DNA from: a virus
Virus record (IMG/VR): IMGVR_UViG_3300048929_000044
Location: 1-46,270 of that record
DNA: 46,270 nt
Reading direction: 5' to 3' (one strand)
The position numbers and the translations under genes were made by a program. Below the pieces are notes generated by a model. That model searched no databases. It was not told where the DNA came from and saw nothing but the letters and a program-made list of their open reading frames with translations. Shown here in pieces: positions 36,206 through 44,051 of this stretch (within the stretch, counting starts at the first letter, position 1; each line of letters opens with the position of its first letter).

Positions 36206-36262
36206 GCGGCCTGGTAGTCTCATGCCAGTCGCTTTAACAGGCCACCGCATGGTGGAGACTAC
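36206..36262 (+). promoter_or_regulatory. Hairpins enclosing the holin ribosome-binding site
   Basis: Three pairings compete: GGCCTG (36208-36213) with CAGGCC (36238-36243); CCACC (36242-36246) with GGTGG (36251-36255); and GTAGTCTC (36214-36221) with GAGACTAC (36255-36262). The latter two cover the GGAG ribosome site at 36254-36257, 8 nt before the holin ATG. Translation of the holin may be held back by these folds. Energy calculation is needed. Confidence 0.6.
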
Positions 36263-36265
36263 GCA

Positions 36266-36571
36266 ATGGCAAACGGAACGGAACTGATTCCGGCTTTGCT
36301 ACTCGCGCTCATCATGACGCTGGCGGGTTCGTTGGCGAAATATTCGTTAACGAAGTATTCAGATAAAGCGCCGGAACCTACGGCACCTTTTCTTAGTCAT
36401 GTTGCCGTGTCGCTATTCGCCGGAATGATGATGTGCCTTCTAGGGCTAACCAACGGCTGGTCAATATATGTCGTCGGCATAGGTTGCGGCTGGGCTGGCT
36501 GGCAAGGCGCATCGGTAATTAAGCAAATCAGGCCGCCCGGATTCGGGAACGGTGACGACAATGAACGATAA
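36266..36571 (+). CDS. Holin, three-helix type
   Basis: A 101-residue protein has hydrophobic helices at about 7-24, 42-60 and 63-82, and a charged C-terminus (last 15 residues). This is the class I holin form. It sits just upstream of the antiholin-like, endolysin and spanin genes. The start has GGAG 8 nt upstream. It should form lesions in the inner membrane at a set time. Its timing may be affected by the leader folds noted. Confidence 0.85.
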   Translation: MANGTELIPALLLALIMTLAGSLAKYSLTKYSDKAPEPTAPFLSHVAVSLFAGMMMCLLGLTNGWSIYVVGIGCGWAGWQGASVIKQIRPPGFGNGDDNER

Positions 36572-36875
36572 AACGCTAATCAAGCTTGGGCGATATGTGG
36601 TTAACATCGTGCCGGTATTCTATATCTGCGCGATGATTGGTCTGTGCTACGGAGTGCAGAACATCATAGCCACTATCACGAAAGAAAATACGACTTTGAC
36701 CAAACGCCTCACAGCTGCCGACCTGAAACGCTCGGAAGCAGAAAGGCAACTCGCGGCAAACAAATCAACTCCAGCAAGCCCCGGCATTGTGATCATCTCA
36801 CCAAATGGATCGCATGTTCAGCCAATGGAGAGAAACAGCACGTATTCAAGTTTGCAGCGAGAAGTATCTTTCTGA
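36561..36875 (+). CDS. Possible antiholin-like lysis protein
   Basis: A 104-residue protein starts at ATG 36561, inside the end of the holin gene. It has one hydrophobic helix (about residues 12-32) and a coiled region (T-L-T-K-R-L-T-A-A-D near 45), followed by a polar tail. The form and place suit an antiholin (LydB-like) or a second lysis modulator. GTG 36552 is another possible start. Evidence is by context and topology. Confidence 0.7.
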   Translation: MNDKTLIKLGRYVVNIVPVFYICAMIGLCYGVQNIIATITKENTTLTKRLTAADLKRSEAERQLAANKSTPASPGIVIISPNGSHVQPMERNSTYSSLQREVSF

Positions 36876-36886
36876 GGTGAAATTAA

Positions 36887-37357
36887 ATGAGTCAGATAAT
36901 CCCCCTCCTGAATTACGAGGAAGGCTATCGTGAAAAGCCATATATCGATACTGAAGGTTATCCAACGGTGGCATGCGGTATCAAGATTGGCCCTAAGGGT
37001 GCTGCGCTGAGCAATTACTCTTTCAGCGTCCCTCGTGAAGTCGGAGACGTATGGCTTGAATCATTCGTTAACAAGACGATCGGGAATATGAATTCCAACC
37101 CTTCTATTGTTGCTGCGCTCAAGGCATGCAATGAGGCGCGCCGTGACATCCTGATAAGCATGGCTTACCAGATGGGCGTAAACGGCCTGGCCGGTTTCAA
37201 GAATACTCTGGCGATGGTTGCTGCAGGTAATTTCTCAGGAGCTGCTAACGGCATGCTATCAAGTGCATGGGCAAAGCAAACTCCTAATCGAGCTAAACGC
37301 CATGCTGAGGTAATGAGAACTGGCGAAATGACAGTATATGCGGGGTTACTCAAATGA
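36887..37357 (+). CDS. Endolysin, T4-lysozyme type (GH24 muramidase)
   Basis: A 156-residue lysozyme cuts the peptidoglycan glycan strand. The active triad of T4 lysozyme fits E12 (Y-E-E-G), D21 and T27, with the same spacing (9 and 6). Y-I-D-T-E-G-Y-P-T near residue 19 is almost the T4 sequence. It has no signal peptide, so it needs the holin to leave the cytosol. AGGTGA lies 8 nt before its ATG. Confidence 0.95.
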   Translation: MSQIIPLLNYEEGYREKPYIDTEGYPTVACGIKIGPKGAALSNYSFSVPREVGDVWLESFVNKTIGNMNSNPSIVAALKACNEARRDILISMAYQMGVNGLAGFKNTLAMVAAGNFSGAANGMLSSAWAKQTPNRAKRHAEVMRTGEMTVYAGLLK

Positions 37358-37560
37358 AGCTCGTTGATGACTGGAAGAAAGCCTGGAAATGGTTCAGCGT
37401 TCACGCTCTGATTTTGGCCGGTATTCTTCCGACCGTATGGCTGGAGCTTCCTCCTGATCTGAAATCATCTATTCCACCCGGAACAATGAGCGCGATAACA
37501 GCCGTGATAGCAGCATGTGGCGTTATTGGTCGCCTGGTTAGTCAGGAGAAGAAGCAATGA
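37354..37560 (+). CDS. Second holin-like membrane protein
   Basis: A 68-residue protein has two hydrophobic helices (about 14-30 and 44-61) with W and charged ends. It overlaps the endolysin stop by 4 nt. It resembles small two-helix phage holins (DUF7940-like, as recalled). With the 36266 gene it makes two or three holin-type proteins in one cassette. The role may be holin, pinholin or antiholin. Confidence 0.75.
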   Translation: MKLVDDWKKAWKWFSVHALILAGILPTVWLELPPDLKSSIPPGTMSAITAVIAACGVIGRLVSQEKKQ

Positions 37561-37844
37561 GCTCGATTCTCTCAGTTGGCTGGGAATGGATAGGTGGATT
37601 GCTGGCGATTGTAGTGGCGGTGTTTGCTGCATGGTTTGGTGGTAAGTCGAAAGGAACCACGGAAACCCAGGCTAAGGCAGATGTTAAAGAAGCCAGGCAA
37701 GAAACGCAGCAAGCGCAGAACATCACTGACAAGCAGTCGGAAACCATAAAGGAAGTTAAGAATGTCGAACAAGACAATCAGTCTCTTTCTGATGACGCTG
37801 CTCGTGACCGCATGCGCCAGTCAAAATACCACTCAGCCGATTAA
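37557..37844 (+). CDS. Rz: Rz-like inner-membrane spanin
   Basis: A 95-residue protein has an N-terminal hydrophobic anchor (residues 11-27) and a long periplasmic coiled-coil (A-R-Q-E-T-Q-Q-A-Q-N near 46), the build of i-spanin. It overlaps the Rz1-like lipoprotein gene in another frame. The two connect inner and outer membranes and fuse them at lysis. It is in the fourth place of the lysis cassette. Confidence 0.88.
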   Translation: MSSILSVGWEWIGGLLAIVVAVFAAWFGGKSKGTTETQAKADVKEARQETQQAQNITDKQSETIKEVKNVEQDNQSLSDDAARDRMRQSKYHSAD

Positions 37845-37995
37845 ATACGTCTACGTCGATAATGCCTGTACGGCATTCAGGCCAATCATTACACACGGGA
37901 AAGACCCTGATGTAATGGATTCAAGAACGGTTAAAGCGATAAACACCCATAACGACACATGGGACAGGCTGTGTGGAAACAGAGCCTCGCAATAG
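37762..37995 (+). CDS. Rz1: Rz1-like outer-membrane spanin lipoprotein
   Basis: A 77-residue protein begins in the +1 relation inside Rz. It has a hydrophobic signal (residues 5-17) and a lipobox L-V-T-A-C (Cys18), so it should be a lipoprotein. The rest is polar. It is longer than lambda Rz1 and extends past the Rz stop. Pairing with Rz defines the two-component spanin. Confidence 0.87.
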   Translation: MSNKTISLFLMTLLVTACASQNTTQPIKYVYVDNACTAFRPIITHGKDPDVMDSRTVKAINTHNDTWDRLCGNRASQ

Positions 37996-38022
37996 CGGGG
38001 ATTTCACAATGAGGATGAGAAA

Positions 38023-38208
38023 GTGGAAAAAGAGCAAAGCAACACACCGCGTTATGACCAGGCAAGCTTCGAAGCAGCATCAAAGCCGCTGATCCAATGG
38101 TTGAACGAAAACGCCAACCCTCACGCATCGGTCATTGTTGATTGCACCCAGGCTGTGCTCCTCACTGGGGAGATTTCCTTCATCACGAAAGAGTTCCTGA
38201 AAGACTGA
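38023..38208 (+). CDS. Small hypothetical protein (GTG start)
   Basis: A 61-residue protein starts at GTG 38023, with GAGGA upstream at 7-nt spacing. It is helical (Q-A-S-F-E-A-A-S-K-P near residue 13) with a short hydrophobic patch (A-S-V-I-V-D near 35). It lies between lysis and head-surface genes. No family is known. Confidence 0.7.
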   Translation: MEKEQSNTPRYDQASFEAASKPLIQWLNENANPHASVIVDCTQAVLLTGEISFITKEFLKD

Positions 38209-38357
38209 GCCGGCATTACAGAAGCCCTTTACTGAGGGGCTTCGATAATGATCTGTGTAACCCCGCAAGGATGGTGATCACAATCTTGCTGGCGGGTAAG
38301 CCGTAAGTAACCAATCACTACTGAGAAGCAGAGAAACCGTTGCGCTAAGGAGAAGGT
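38209..38357 (+). other. 149-base leader with hairpins before the surface cluster
   Basis: No gene is seen. GAAGCCC (38221-38227) and GGGCTTC (38237-38243) form a 7-bp stem. CCCG-CAAG (from 38262) can pair with CTTG and CGGG around 38287-38296, with a small bulge. The next gene's ribosome site AAGGAGAAGG is at 38347-38356. These may be mRNA stability or attenuation structures. Confidence 0.45.
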
Positions 38358-38858
38358 ATGCTTTATCCATATGGAGCTATCCCTGGACCTCCGGGGCCAG
38401 CCGGTCCAGCGTCATCAACAAGGCAAAAATCAGAGTGCTACTTTTCGGGACTCAACCTGGTTATCCCAACTACAGCAACGAACCTAATTAACCTGATAAA
38501 AGCTCTGCCGCACACAGGTAGCCTTTCGCCTTTCTTCAACACGACAACAAACAAGTTCAACGTCTTCAATGTGAATGCTACCTGTACGTTCAAGGTAAAC
38601 GTTATTGGCGCATGGAGCGGATCTTCTACAAACCGCAGCATGACAGTTGACTTCCCGCAGACGAACGGTAACACGCTGAGTAAAACACGTGATGCTCAGG
38701 TGACAGTTGATGCGTTGTCATTCCCAACATTCTTCAGCGTCGACAAAGACGGCAACCTGGCGACTAACGGTAGCGACATCACAATCGTATCGAACGGTGC
38801 GACATTCACGGCCACAGCAATTCTTCTTGTAGCTGAACAGATGGTTCCTAACCCTTAA
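38358..38858 (+). CDS. Collagen-motif surface protein
   Basis: A 166-residue protein starts with a short collagen-like stretch (G-P-P-G-P-A-G-P-A at about residues 10-18), followed by about 140 beta-rich Thr/Asn/Val residues. This architecture suggests a trimer with a small jelly-roll head, as in phage fibres and decoration proteins. It begins a three-gene cluster just before the terminase. Its exact place on the virion (head fibre or tail) is inferred. No named family is recognised. Confidence 0.75.
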   Translation: MLYPYGAIPGPPGPAGPASSTRQKSECYFSGLNLVIPTTATNLINLIKALPHTGSLSPFFNTTTNKFNVFNVNATCTFKVNVIGAWSGSSTNRSMTVDFPQTNGNTLSKTRDAQVTVDALSFPTFFSVDKDGNLATNGSDITIVSNGATFTATAILLVAEQMVPNP

Positions 38859-38866
38859 GGTGAAAC

Positions 38867-39130
38867 ATGCAATTACTAAACGTACCAGTTGCTGTTGGTG
38901 GTTGGGTGCAGGTCTATGACGGAACAGCAACGGCGACGATTGGAGTGTATGGAGCTAACTCTCCGGCAGTAGCGCAAATCTGCCAGTCAACATCAGCACC
39001 TTCAAACTCTCTTATCGGATTGCCTCTTAATTCGCTTTCTGATGCACGAAGCGTTTATGTCGCTTCCAGTGGAACTCCTGTCTACGTTAAAGCACTCGTA
39101 GCCGGTGTATCAGTCATCATCAATGCTTAG
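38867..39130 (+). CDS. Small beta-rich surface protein
   Basis: An 87-residue protein is rich in Val, Ser, Ala and Thr. V-G-G-W-V-Q-V-Y-D-G near residue 10 is followed by regular hydrophobic/small alternation that suggests a beta sandwich. It lies between the collagen-motif gene and the head-fibre-like gene, separated by 8 and 11 nt, so the three are probably co-translated and may form one surface structure. Confidence 0.7.
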   Translation: MQLLNVPVAVGGWVQVYDGTATATIGVYGANSPAVAQICQSTSAPSNSLIGLPLNSLSDARSVYVASSGTPVYVKALVAGVSVIINA

Positions 39131-39141
39131 GAATAAAGACA

Positions 39142-39345
39142 ATGAGCAAACGCGTAATCTCTACCGGTGGCGTACCAACCACAGTGGCAACCTCTTCTGA
39201 TTTACCAGTACCTGCAACATCAAGCACCGCAGGTATCGTTAAGCAAATGACATTCACTGCGCAACTTACTGCCGCACCAACACAGGCAGACTTTAATGCT
39301 CTGCTGACTAAGCTGATCGCATCCGGTCAGATGGCATCAAGCTGA
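39142..39345 (+). CDS. Head-fibre-like C-terminal module
   Basis: A 67-residue protein ends T-Q-A-D-F-N-A-L-L-T-K-L-I-A-S-G-Q-M. A near-identical closing helix (x-A-D-F-N-A-L-L-x-K-L-x-A-S/A-G-L-M) is found in head-fibre proteins of the phi29 gp8.5 type. The first half is Ser/Thr-rich. It is short, so may be a base or cap for fibres. The family assignment is from memory and moderate. Confidence 0.65.
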   Translation: MSKRVISTGGVPTTVATSSDLPVPATSSTAGIVKQMTFTAQLTAAPTQADFNALLTKLIASGQMASS

Positions 39346-39354
39346 GGTGATTAA

Positions 39355-39567
39355 ATGGCGAAGATAATTAAATACTGGAATGTGATGGTTGTTGACAAAT
39401 ACACCCTGGAAAGAGGGAGTGACCAATTTTGTTTGGGAAAAAGCAAAACACATAAACCTATCATTGAACATGGTTTCTTGATGTATGAAAACCACAATGG
39501 CTATCAAGCAGGTATCAACCTTTCCGAAATAGTGAACTTCAGTCTAGAACCAGTATTTGAAGAGTAA
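39355..39567 (+). CDS. Hypothetical protein before the terminase
   Basis: A 70-residue protein has Y-W-N-V-M-V-V-D-K-Y near residue 7, C-L-G-K-S near 26 and ends acidic. It is soluble with no recognisable family. It starts 9 nt after the head-fibre-like gene and ends 5 nt before terS. Confidence 0.72.
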   Translation: MAKIIKYWNVMVVDKYTLERGSDQFCLGKSKTHKPIIEHGFLMYENHNGYQAGINLSEIVNFSLEPVFEE

Positions 39568-39572
39568 ATAAA

Positions 39573-40163
39573 ATGGCAAAGCTCACTGACAAACAAGAGC
39601 TGTTTGCCCGTGAGTACCTGAAAGATTTAAACGCCACACAGGCAGCTATCAGGGCGGGTTACAGCGAGAAGACCGCCAAAGAAGTAGGTTATGAAAACCT
39701 CACTAAACCTCACGTACTGGAATTAGTTGCAGAGCTAAAAGCTCAGCGTGTAGAGCAGACAGGAATAGACGCTGCTTACGTGCTACGACGACTTACTGAA
39801 ATAGACCAGATGGATGTGCTAGACATCCTGCTTGCCAACGGTGAACTTAAGCCGATTAAAGACTGGCCGAAGGTGTGGCGTACAACGCTGTCAGGCATGG
39901 ATGTTGTCGAGATGGCATCTGCAGACAGCGCCGCTCTCCTGAAGAAAATCAAATGGCCTGACAAGGTGAAGAACCTTGAGCTACTCGGCAAGCACGTAAA
40001 CGTCCAGGCATTCAAAGAGCAGGTTTCGAGTGAGCTAACTGGCAAAAATGGCGGACCTATTCAGTACACCGATATCACAGAAGAAGAATTAGATGAACGC
40101 TTGAAGGAGCTTGGTCGTGGCAGACATAGATCACAGCTCGCTGAGAAACAGGCAGACTCTTGA
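39573..40163 (+). CDS. terS: Terminase small subunit
   Basis: A 196-residue protein is of the Terminase_2 type. The N-terminal helix-turn-helix (L-N-A-T-Q-A-A-I-R-A-G-Y near residue 19) binds the packaging site. The central region (Y-V-L-R-R-L-T-E-I-D near 69) oligomerises. The C-terminal tail is charged. It overlaps terL by 47 nt. It recognises DNA for headful or pac-type packaging. Confidence 0.93.
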   Translation: MAKLTDKQELFAREYLKDLNATQAAIRAGYSEKTAKEVGYENLTKPHVLELVAELKAQRVEQTGIDAAYVLRRLTEIDQMDVLDILLANGELKPIKDWPKVWRTTLSGMDVVEMASADSAALLKKIKWPDKVKNLELLGKHVNVQAFKEQVSSELTGKNGGPIQYTDITEEELDERLKELGRGRHRSQLAEKQADS

Positions 40164-41646
40164 GGCGTATAAGCGCAGGGCCATAAAAGAAGCTCGCGAA
40201 AGCCTGATGGGCTTCACGCTCTACACCAACCCTCAGTATGAAACAGGATGGTTTAACGAGTTACTTTCTGCCGAACTGGATAACTTCCTGGTTGAAGCTG
40301 AGCAAGGGCTAATGCCTCGCCTGATGATATTTGCTCCTCCTCGCTCGGGTAAGAGCGAGAAAGCATCGCGCCGCTTCCCGGCTTATGTGTTGGGTAAGCA
40401 TCCAAACTGGAACGTCATAGCCTGCTCATACTCGTCTGACCTAGCAAACCGAATGTCGCGTGACACTCAGCGCATTATTGATTCCGATCGCTACAAAGAA
40501 GTGTTTCCCAACGTGCGACTCAACGGCTCCAACATCAGGACGGTAGCTGGCGGTGCAATTCGTACAGCTGAGTTGTGGGAGACCTTATCCGCTGATGGTC
40601 GTCTTCACGGTGGCTCATATCGAGCTGCTGGAGTTAATGGTGGTATCACCGGCCAGGGTATGAACATCGGAATTATTGATGACCCGGCCAAGGATTACAA
40701 AACAGCATCATCACCAACATACCAGGAAGCGGTTATTGACTGGTATGACACAACATTCTTCACGCGTGCTGACCCGAAGATAAACGGAATCATCATCATC
40801 CTTACCCGCTGGCATCAAAGCGACCTAGCTGGTCAGCTGTTGAAGCTAGCGGAGGAGGGTGGTGAACAGTGGCGCGTGGTTAGCTTCCCTATGGAGGCTG
40901 AGAAAGAAGAGATTCACGAGCTGAATGGCAAGACCTATCTCCTACGCAAACCTGGTGAAATCCTGTTTCCTGAGCGCATGCCCCAGGAGTTCGTCGACAA
41001 GGCCAAGCAGCGCGGCTCACTGGTATGGAATGCCCTGTACCAGCAGCGGCCAACCGCTAAAGGCGGTGGCCTGATTAAATCTGAATGGTTCGGTGAATAC
41101 TCCGTGCTTCCTCCTATGCAATGGCGAGCCGTCTATGGCGACACCGCGCAGAAAACGAAAGAGGTTAATGACTTCTCTGTATTCGAGCATTGGGGGCTAG
41201 GAACTGACGGATACATCTACCTGATAGACATGATTCGCGGTAAGTGGGAGGCCGAAGAGCTTCAGCGTCGCGCGGTCGCGTTCTGGGATAAATGCAAAAT
41301 CCTCAAGAACGGACCTCTACGCCACATGGCGATAGAGGATAAGTCTTCCGGAACCGGGCTCATCCAGAACATTCGCAAAAAGGCCATATGCCCTATCAAG
41401 GCAATTCAGCGCGATAAAGACAAATACACTCGCCTGATGGACGTGCAGGGATACATCGAGTCCGGGTATATCAAGCTACCAAGCAACGCACCATTCATTA
41501 ACGACTTCCTCGTCGAGATGGAAGCCATCAACCCTGATTTCAATACGCACGACGACCAGTTAGATCCAATGATGGATGCCATCGACGAAATGAAGAATGG
41601 CAATGGTCCGTTACGCATATCTGAAGAACTTTTGAGGCTCGCATAG
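40117..41646 (+). CDS. terL: Terminase large subunit
   Basis: A 509-residue motor starts at GTG 40117, best spaced from AAGGAG (40104-40109). TTG 40111 would be too near. Walker A is A-P-P-R-S-G-K-S at 73-80. Motif II is I-G-I-I-D-D-P near 189 and I-L-T-R-W-H near 224 is motif III-like. The RNase H-like nuclease has D in Y-G-D-T near 346 and closing D-D-Q-L-D-P-M-M-D near 484. It packages DNA by ATP hydrolysis and cuts concatemers. Confidence 0.96.
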   Translation: MADIDHSSLRNRQTLEAYKRRAIKEARESLMGFTLYTNPQYETGWFNELLSAELDNFLVEAEQGLMPRLMIFAPPRSGKSEKASRRFPAYVLGKHPNWNVIACSYSSDLANRMSRDTQRIIDSDRYKEVFPNVRLNGSNIRTVAGGAIRTAELWETLSADGRLHGGSYRAAGVNGGITGQGMNIGIIDDPAKDYKTASSPTYQEAVIDWYDTTFFTRADPKINGIIIILTRWHQSDLAGQLLKLAEEGGEQWRVVSFPMEAEKEEIHELNGKTYLLRKPGEILFPERMPQEFVDKAKQRGSLVWNALYQQRPTAKGGGLIKSEWFGEYSVLPPMQWRAVYGDTAQKTKEVNDFSVFEHWGLGTDGYIYLIDMIRGKWEAEELQRRAVAFWDKCKILKNGPLRHMAIEDKSSGTGLIQNIRKKAICPIKAIQRDKDKYTRLMDVQGYIESGYIKLPSNAPFINDFLVEMEAINPDFNTHDDQLDPMMDAIDEMKNGNGPLRISEELLRLA

Positions 41647-43178
41647 TGTTTGAACGCTGGAAAAAGAAAAAAGCTGAGCCTCCAAAGGAAGAGGCAAAAC
41701 AGCCCATGTCGCTGGTTAATGCGCTGGCGATGCTGAACGAACAGGAAAGGATTAAGTCAGAGGGTGCGGCGCTTCGTCAGATTGAGCGCTATACACCGCC
41801 TCCCGGAGTGATTCCTGAGAGCGTGGGAGATGCGGCACTGGCGATGGATTCCACGCCTTACAGTTATCTCAACTCAGCAAACATCACCGCATATGGTTAT
41901 GGTGGCTTCCCTGGCTATCCATATCTTTCACAGCTCGCTCAGTTGCCGGAGTATCGCAAGATTACCGGCACGATAGCTGAAGAGATGACGCGCAAATGGA
42001 TTGAGCTGAAGCACATCGGCAAAGATGAAGGCGATGATAAGGCCGATAAGATTCGCCAGCTTGATGACGCATTAAAGCGTTTTAAAGTGCGTGAGAAGTT
42101 TCGCGAAGCTGCTGAGCATGACGGTTACTTCGGTCGTGGACAGATATACATCGACGTGAAGACGCCGAGTGGGAACTCTGCCTGGACGGTTCCTGATGAG
42201 TTAGACAAGAAGCTCTACATCAGCCCACGCAAGATAACCAAAGGTAGTCTGAACGGTTTCCGTGTTATCGAGGCAATGTGGACTTATCCTGGCGTGTATA
42301 ACGCTGACAACCCATTGAGCCCTGATTTCTTCAATCCGGCTGAATGGTACGTCATGGGGCGCACAGTTCATGCCAGCCGTATGCTGACGATGATTTCTCG
42401 CCAGGTGCCAGACATCCTCAAGGCGGCATATAACTTCGGCGGATTATCGCTTAGTCAGATGGCTGAGCCATACGTGCAGAACTGGCTGAGAACGCGTGAT
42501 AGCGTGAGCGATCTTGTTCACTCGTTTGTGGTGTACGGCCTGAAGACGAACATGCAAAACGTGTTGTCTGGCGTTGCAGATCCGAACCTGTTTATGCGTG
42601 CTGAGTTCTTCAATAAGGTCCGCGATAACCGTGGAATGTTCCTTGTTGACAAGGATGCGGAAGAATTCTTCCAGTTTGTCACGAGCCTATCAGGTGTCGA
42701 CGCTCTTCAGGCGCAAGCACAAGAGCAAATGGCGTCAGTATCAAGCATTCCACTGGTTAAGTTGCTAGGCATCACTCCGAACGGCCTCAACGCTTCGTCT
42801 GATGGTGAAATTCGCGTCTTCTACGACTCTATCCATGCCATGCAGGAGAATCTTTTCAGAAGCCCGCTGAAAACCGTGCTGGATGTCCTCCAGTTGAACG
42901 AATTCGGCGAGATTGACCCTGACATCGATTTTGAGTTCCTGCCGCTGTACGAGCTTACAGAAGCAGAGAAGGCTGAGGTCATGAAGCATCAATCCGAGGC
43001 TGACAAGAACTATGCCGAGGCAGGTGTGTTCGATATCGACGCCATCAAGTCTATGCGCCAGTCAGACAAGAGCAGTCCATACCACATGATGGAATCTGAA
43101 GATGACGAAGATTACGAAAACGAGTCCATCGAAGAAGGATTCGAAGAGCCAGAAAACCCTTCGTCCAATCAGGGCTAA
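41646..43178 (+). CDS. Portal protein, DUF1073 type
   Basis: A 510-residue portal starts at GTG 41646, overlapping the terL stop. It has a basic start (K-K-K-K), a helix near 40, then Y-R-K-I-T-G-T-I-A-E-E-M near 102, typical of the DUF1073 portals. The C-terminus (last 50 residues) is very acidic. It forms the ring through which DNA passes. The MuF gene begins inside its 3' end, as in other phages. Confidence 0.92.
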   Translation: MFERWKKKKAEPPKEEAKQPMSLVNALAMLNEQERIKSEGAALRQIERYTPPPGVIPESVGDAALAMDSTPYSYLNSANITAYGYGGFPGYPYLSQLAQLPEYRKITGTIAEEMTRKWIELKHIGKDEGDDKADKIRQLDDALKRFKVREKFREAAEHDGYFGRGQIYIDVKTPSGNSAWTVPDELDKKLYISPRKITKGSLNGFRVIEAMWTYPGVYNADNPLSPDFFNPAEWYVMGRTVHASRMLTMISRQVPDILKAAYNFGGLSLSQMAEPYVQNWLRTRDSVSDLVHSFVVYGLKTNMQNVLSGVADPNLFMRAEFFNKVRDNRGMFLVDKDAEEFFQFVTSLSGVDALQAQAQEQMASVSSIPLVKLLGITPNGLNASSDGEIRVFYDSIHAMQENLFRSPLKTVLDVLQLNEFGEIDPDIDFEFLPLYELTEAEKAEVMKHQSEADKNYAEAGVFDIDAIKSMRQSDKSSPYHMMESEDDEDYENESIEEGFEEPENPSSNQG

Positions 43179-43917
43179 CGCCGGAGTTCACGAGTGGTAT
43201 CGTGCTGAGTTGCTCAAGCTGGTACGGGAGATGAACAAGTCCTACCGGTACTGGCTTAAAGCAGGCTACAAAGACAGCATGGCATTGGATGCCAGCCCTG
43301 CGAATGAGTTGAAGCGCAGGCTGGCTAAGCTCGGGAAACAGTGGGAAGGCAAGTTCAACGAGCTTGCGAAAAAACTGGCTGATCGCTTTGTTGACAAGAC
43401 CCTACGCAACACTGATGTATCTCTTCATTCCGCACTGAAGAATGGTGGTTTCACCGTTAAGTTCACGATGAATGATGAGCTTAAGGACACAATGCAGGCT
43501 GTCATAAACGAGAACGTCAACCTTATTAAGTCGATACCTGAGCAGTACCACACTCAGGTGGAGACGATGGTGATGCAATCAGTCAGCCGCGGTCGTGACC
43601 TTGGCCACCTGACTGATGAGCTTGAGGCGCGATATGGCATTACGCGCAGGCGTGCTGAGACGATCGCCAGAGACCAGAACAACAAGGCCACGGCGGTCAT
43701 ACAGTCTGAGAGGCAAAAGAGCCTGGGCATCACCAAAGGCATCTGGCGTCATTCTCATGCAGGCAAAGAGCCAAGACAATCCCACGTCAAGGCGGATGGT
43801 AAAGAGTTTGACCTCGACAAGGGTCTTTATCTCGATGGTGAATGGGTATTGCCAGGAGAAGCTATTAACTGCCGCTGCACATGGTCCCCGATTATCCCAG
43901 GACTGGAGCGAAAATGA
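43102..43917 (+). CDS. Head morphogenesis protein, MuF (Phage_Mu_F) type
   Basis: A 271-residue protein has the MuF domain in its C-terminal third: R-R-R-A-E-T-I-A-R-D-Q-N-N-K near residue 184, and the closing W-R-H-S-H-A-G-K-E-P-R near 213 and G-E-A-I-N-C-R-C near 252. It overlaps the portal gene by 77 nt. It is ejected with or attached to the portal. The start has a weak ribosome site, so coupling to the portal gene is likely. Confidence 0.93.
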   Translation: MTKITKTSPSKKDSKSQKTLRPIRANAGVHEWYRAELLKLVREMNKSYRYWLKAGYKDSMALDASPANELKRRLAKLGKQWEGKFNELAKKLADRFVDKTLRNTDVSLHSALKNGGFTVKFTMNDELKDTMQAVINENVNLIKSIPEQYHTQVETMVMQSVSRGRDLGHLTDELEARYGITRRRAETIARDQNNKATAVIQSERQKSLGITKGIWRHSHAGKEPRQSHVKADGKEFDLDKGLYLDGEWVLPGEAINCRCTWSPIIPGLERK

Positions 43918-44015
43918 TTGAAGTGTTCAAGGCTCTAGGCCTGATATTGATATTTGGCGGGCTAATCATAGCCGTACTGACAATAACGTCCCTGAAGAAA
44001 AACAACGGTCGCTAA
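43914..44015 (+). CDS. 33-residue membrane peptide
   Basis: A short frame overlaps the MuF stop (ATGA at 43914) and ends inside a terminator stem. It is mostly one hydrophobic helix (residues 8-24: L-G-L-I-L-I-F-G-G-L-I-I-A-V-L-T-I) with a basic tail (K-K-N-N-G-R). It could be an inner-membrane accessory peptide. No family is known. Its terminator and form resemble the gene at 7256. Confidence 0.7.
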   Translation: MIEVFKALGLILIFGGLIIAVLTITSLKKNNGR

Positions 44016-44028
44016 GGCGGCCTTTTTT
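44007..44028 (+). terminator. Rho-independent terminator inside the head operon
   Basis: GGTCGC and GCGGCC form a 6-bp stem with loop TAAG, followed by T6. It overlaps the stop of the 33-residue peptide gene. The next gene starts 24 nt beyond. The T-run is followed by ATTGCCTGAAGAAA, nearly the same text as after the 7437 terminator. Confidence 0.85.
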
Positions 44029-44051
44029 ATTGCCTGAAGAAAGGTAAATCC

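Larger units (their letters stand above)
35384..36265 (+). other. 880-base late leader without a confident gene
   Basis: No strong coding region occurs here. Structures include a 15-bp perfect inverted repeat (35634-35648 / 35693-35707), two short repeats shared with the left leader (35713-35732, 35803-35825), a weak frame at 35803-36006, a - strand terminator at 35985-36013, and hairpins around the holin ribosome site. tRNA-like cloverleafs were looked for and not found. Confidence 0.6.
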
